Source: Cristatella mucedo
Lineage: Eukaryota; Bryozoa; Phylactolaemata; Cristatellidae
Length of the DNA: 64,000 nt
Reading direction: 5' to 3'
Assembly: GCA_009760855.2 (NCBI GenBank)
Contig: WPIO01000002.1
Coordinates: 3,435,001 to 3,499,000 of the forward strand
Shown: piece by piece, positions 60,736-64,000 of the stretch
Layout: each line of letters opens with the position of its first letter
Position numbering within the stretch: position 1 is the stretch's first letter
Position numbers and translations under genes: made by a program
Notes under the pieces: model-generated
What the model saw: only the letters and a program-made list of their open reading frames with translations
Databases searched by the model: none
What the model was told of the DNA's origin: nothing

Positions 60736-60985
60736 ACAATTCTTATGTAACGATACCTACTCTCCGGCTACCAATTGTACTACGTCATTGCCAGCCGTCC
60801 TCAGCTGCTACTTCCATGCTACTCACTACTGAAATTGCCCTCCTGACTCAGCGATACCTCTCACTTTCTCTTTGTTGCATGAGATGAAGTCAGTTGGCTA
60901 CCACAATCGTACCGAAAGCCGCTTAGGCTGTGAATGCACTAAACAAAACTCTCCTGCGTAACACCCATGTAGTGTTTGCGGCTTT
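60736..60985 (+). mobile_element. LINE family B 3' end
   Basis: 'gctacttccatgctactcac', 'gagatgaagtcagttggcta' and 'cttaggctgtgaatgcacta' match the 3' part of family B, directly after the family A tail. Confidence 0.8.
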
Positions 60986-61437
60986 GGAGTTACTGACAAA
61001 GATACATTAAAAATGTACCATAGCAACTAGCTGGCAACAGGCGACCGGCCGGTGCCCAGAAGGTTGAACGCTTTATGTTCACGTGCATAGCACCGAGACA
61101 TAGTATTAATAAGCCTTTGGCCGACTGAGCCAACTCAAAAGTGCTATGCTCGAGGCCACCTGCACGCTTGAGGCCACCTGCACGTACGAACACCAGCTAC
61201 ACATTTAGTGGTCGGCCTCACTATCAGAGTACAGCTAAAGGTGTCTCACAATCCAAAAAACCGTCTGGAAGCCGCTTCTGCCCTACTATCAAGCCCTAAA
61301 ACTTGCCATTGTAGCCAGCCGGCACCCGCCCGCCAGCAGGCTCACTAGCCAGCCTGCTGCGCCTGCTCTACACAATAACAGAAGAGCCAGCCGCCACCAG
61401 CCTGAGAGCTAGGAAACGGAACGCCGCCACTATTTAC
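60986..61437. other. Intron of the transmembrane gene
   Basis: 'gaggccacctgcacg' occurs twice near 61152-61185. Nothing else noticed. Confidence 0.4.
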
Positions 61438-62097
61438 CATCGAAAAGTCGAGTGCGCCGTCCACACTTCCTCGGTAGAGACTTGTGCATAGAATCGCGGT
61501 GGCGCTGCCCGACAGGGGGCGCACTATCGAAAGTGGTAGAAAATATGTGCTGTTGCGGCTGCAGCCGCTGCTGCTGTTCACTGGCAAAAATCCCGGGGTT
61601 GACTGAGGTCCGCTCTGGCGACATGAACAGCCGCTTCTTGGAGGTGCGCCTCGTGGGCTCGGTGCACGACGATCGCTGCTCAGGTACGACAGACGGAACG
61701 GCTGCTAGCGCACGAGCACCGCCTCGTGAGGCATCCTCGTTGCTTGTGCTTCCGGAAGGCCATGCCAGCAAGCCAGCAAACGCTGTCAGCTGCTGATCGA
61801 GTCCTGCATGACCGGCAGCTTCCGGCGGCAGCGGCACAGCAGGGTTTGGCACTGCCGTGCCACCGCTGGGGGTCACTGCTGGCGGGCTCGACAGAGCCTC
61901 CCGGAAGATACTTTTAAGAAGCCGCCGAGGCGTTGCCGGCGGGCCGAAAACCGAACTTTGCCCAGCCATTCGTGCCTCCAGCTTCCTGAGCTTCTCGCGA
62001 GACTTGACGTCGCAGTCTTCCGAGTAGAAAGACCGCTTGGCCACGTTAGCAAACGCTTGCATCCGGTCGACGAAGCCGCTCTCGGCTGCAGGCGCTT
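61438..62097 (-). CDS. Unknown transmembrane protein, large tail exon
   Basis: Acceptor CACTTCCGCACAG|AA and donor GATG|GTAAAT enclose 660 bp, phase 1 in and phase 1 out. The translation contains VDRMQAFANVAKRSFYS, then a charged helical stretch (SREKLRKLEARMAG), PPATPRRLLKSIF, RRTSKKRLFMSPERTS, a Gln-rich run (SEQQQRLQPQQ) and HRDSMHKSLPRK. Repeated basic-hydrophobic motifs and SP/TP sites suggest a phosphorylated intracellular tail. Codon use is GC-rich, unlike the surrounding repeats. If the donor is not used, the frame stops three codons later at 61430. Confidence 0.7.
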
Positions 62098-63175
62098 CTG
62101 TGCGGAAGTGAGACGATAGTGAGTGCACCGTAGAAAGCTCTGCCATCAGCACGAGCAACGAGACCGGCGGTGGCGGCGGAATGGGCGATTGGGGTGCACG
62201 AAAATGAGCACGAGCATTAACGTTGGCTACAGCCTCGGGCCGCAAGTGGTTACGCAAGCGAAGCTGCCGCTGGTGGCACAGGCAAGTCGTCCTGCGCCTT
62301 TCGTGAGACCAGGGCACTGAGTATTTTACAATTTCGAAAAAAGACGTACATAGCAGACGGCCTGCTTTGATATTGGCAAAACTATCGCTCACACACACAG
62401 TCCTTCGAAATCTCACCACGCACTATGCAACAACACAGCAAGATAAATTTGGCAAAGCGACCACAGTACCGACAGGGCACTACTAAAGCTCGGTGGACAA
62501 GTAGAGGAAATTGCCCCACTCTTGATTCTGGTGTCACCAGCAATCCCAAGAAGACAGAGAAGGGTATTATCAATCTAGAAGTGGAAGAAACACTGATTTG
62601 GCAGGTGGCTCATCTCATAACGAGTCTTTGAGATGCCAAATGCTTGGCAGCCTTTTTGCTGTGGCCAGCTTCACTGCCCTGTTCCAAATTCTGCTAGCTA
62701 TCACAGCAATGTAAGCAGTAGCTATAGAGAGATACCATCTTAGGACAATGGAAAGTACAAGCTTGTCACCAAGACAAGAGACCTTTCGTGGCATAGCCAA
62801 CTTTTTAAAATGATCCCAGATTGCTTAGCATGCTGACTCCAAGAAACGATCAACTGAGGCATCTGCTAATAGACAGTATCTGCATTTTCTTCACTGAAGA
62901 ATCCTTGATGTGCTACCCTGAGGAATGACATGTTCTCAATTCAAAATTATGTCCACATAAAGCAGCAAAAGATTTTCTTCTGAATATCTATAGCTAATTC
63001 TTCCGACAGTTCAAGCCGAGACAGGTAACACTGAGGTATGCGACTTGCTCCTAACATGAACGAGTAGTGATTCAACCGAGAGCAATCCGTAACACCATGG
63101 CTTACGGTCGTTATTTACACACAAATGACAATGCACGCCCAGAAGACAAGCGACGAATCGCGGCCCAGACCTTAC
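62098..63175. other. Intron of the transmembrane gene
   Basis: The open minus frame continues to 62419, but the phase and the acceptor at 62098 mark this part as intron. No repeat noticed. Confidence 0.5.
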
Positions 63176-63391
63176 CATGAGCTGCAGAGCCGTTAGAGCC
63201 CTTGGTACATTCTCCATCTTTTAACGGTGATTCACCAATTACCAGTACGTTGGTGGTTTCAGGGCACGACAAGGCAGGGTCACTGGATCTCCTGTGCCTC
63301 ACCAGTTGATGCATCTTATGGATTGGTGTCTCAGGTATGGTAACAGCACCACGTCTGTGACACGATTCGTTAGTTCCTGATTCGCTCATTC
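63176..63391 (-). CDS. Unknown transmembrane protein, tail exon
   Basis: Acceptor TTCATGCAG|GA and donor CATG|GTAAGG bound 216 bp, phase 1 in and out. The translation includes SESGTNESCHRRGAVTIPET, LVRHRRSSDPALS and GSNGSAAH. It is hydrophilic, with an RHRRSS phosphorylation-like site. Confidence 0.72.
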
Positions 63392-63546
63392 CTGCATGAA
63401 CAATCGAGATATTTGAAGCACCAATCATTTAGTCAGCAAGTAAGTGGCAATCGTGCCTCATTCTGTATACCCGGCAGTCGCTGTGGCAATAGAGGTGATG
63501 GTGTTAAGTGGGGGGGGGGGCAAAATAGACAGAAGCAGCCACTCAC

Positions 63547-63648
63547 CACTGGCCCTTGTCTGACGGCTACCGATCGAGTAGGACTGTGAAGGCGATTGAC
63601 TAAACAGGCTCCGTTTGGCACTATTCCGAGCCTTCGTTTTAGGTAGCC
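63547..63648 (-). CDS. Unknown transmembrane protein, juxtamembrane exon
   Basis: Acceptor ATACTGTTTCAG|GG and donor CAGTG|GTGAGT bound 102 bp. Translation LPKTKARNSAKRSLFSQSPS and following. The lysine/arginine-rich start directly follows the membrane segment of the previous exon, as a stop-transfer sequence should. Confidence 0.74.
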
Positions 63649-63743
63649 CTGAAACAGTATAAAATATGGGTTCCTCAAACAATGGAATCCAAGCGAAGAA
63701 ATTCCTAACAAATGAAAAATGCTAATGAATCAACTGTGCTTAC

Positions 63744-63811
63744 TTTTGCAAGCAGCAACAAGAATACAACCCACGCACGCACCCAGGAATAGTGTGAGCA
63801 TGAAGTCGTGT
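63744..63811 (-). CDS. Unknown transmembrane protein, membrane-spanning exon
   Basis: Acceptor GAAATCTCAG|A and donor GCAAAA|GTAAGC bound 68 bp, phase matching the next exon. The translation is HDFM, then LTLFLGACVGCILVAAC, then K(R). This is a 17-20 residue hydrophobic span with small residues (GxxxG-like spacing), ending in the basic residues that continue in the next exon. It predicts a single-pass type I protein whose N-terminal ectodomain lies to the right of the window. Class 1/6 semaphorin-like receptors were considered because of the long tail, but nothing here proves it. Confidence 0.65.
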
Positions 63812-64000
63812 CTGAGATTTCAAATTTCCACAAGGACTGTGTGCTAGCTTCACTAGCAAGTTTTTTTTATTGCCAATCGATAGCTGCTGAGGCTTTCGGT
63901 GCATAGTCTGGTGACGGGAGCACACAATTCCTACGTTGGCAGGCCCCACAGATAGCCAGCAAGCAGCAGCAGCACACCAGCATTAGGCAACCGTGCTGTG
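63812..64000. other. Intron at the window edge
   Basis: No exon recognised. A CAG-repeat-like stretch ('agcaagcagcagcagca') ends the window. Confidence 0.4.

Noticed and set aside
61430-62419. Single 329-codon gene starting at 62419
   Set aside because: The frame would start at GTG with no ATG context. A good acceptor at 62098 in the phase required by the upstream exon shows only 61438-62097 is likely coding.
63111-63949. E2F/cell-cycle regulator for the right-end gene, suggested by (K/R)xLF motifs
   Set aside because: No DNA-binding domain is present, and the exon before these motifs encodes a membrane span with a basic stop-transfer, which points to a membrane protein.

Overview
This window looks like nuclear DNA from an animal, probably a bilaterian invertebrate. 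The evidence is spliced genes with GT/AG introns of up to several kb, a Scratch/Snail-type zinc-finger gene, an RWD-domain gene, many L2-like LINE fragments, tRNA-derived SINEs, hAT and Tc1 transposons, and long dinucleotide microsatellites. I see no bacterial operons, phage, plasmid or CRISPR features. I cannot name the species or phylum.

Three protein genes can be assembled. (1) On the + strand, a two-exon Scratch-family repressor gene (23519-25131) lies in a CpG-rich block with a candidate TATA box at 22998 and an AATAAA at 25715. (2) On the - strand, an RWDD4-like gene runs from a start exon at 47696 to a stop at 30544. Five exons are identified, their phases agree, and one short exon is missing. 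Its introns hold LINEs, SINEs and a decayed Tc1 element. (3) On the - strand, five exons between 63811 and 54613 keep reading frame and encode a transmembrane segment followed by a tail of about 480 residues. The extracellular part lies beyond the right edge of the window. I do not recognise this protein family.

The rest is mostly repeats. 1-9.4 kb: old LINE and SINE fragments. 9.4-12.3 kb: a hAT element with matching ends, a perfect 8-bp target duplication and a transposase gene that has lost its middle. 12.8-20.4 kb: several long CT tracts, some grown out of LINE 3' ends, and a perfect hairpin. 20.4-28 kb: the Scratch locus and a 470-bp GA tract. 30-47.7 kb: the RWDD4-like gene. 48-54 kb: two copies of an LTR-like repeat, LINEs and SINEs. 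54.6-64 kb: the transmembrane gene, whose largest intron contains a mosaic LINE.

A theme across the window is that one tRNA-headed SINE family ends in the same hairpin-plus-ATT tail as the local L2-like LINE. This suggests the SINE is copied by the LINE's reverse transcriptase. Stretches described as holding nothing were read on both strands without finding a supportable gene. Many long reading frames there are simple-sequence or GC-rich artefacts.
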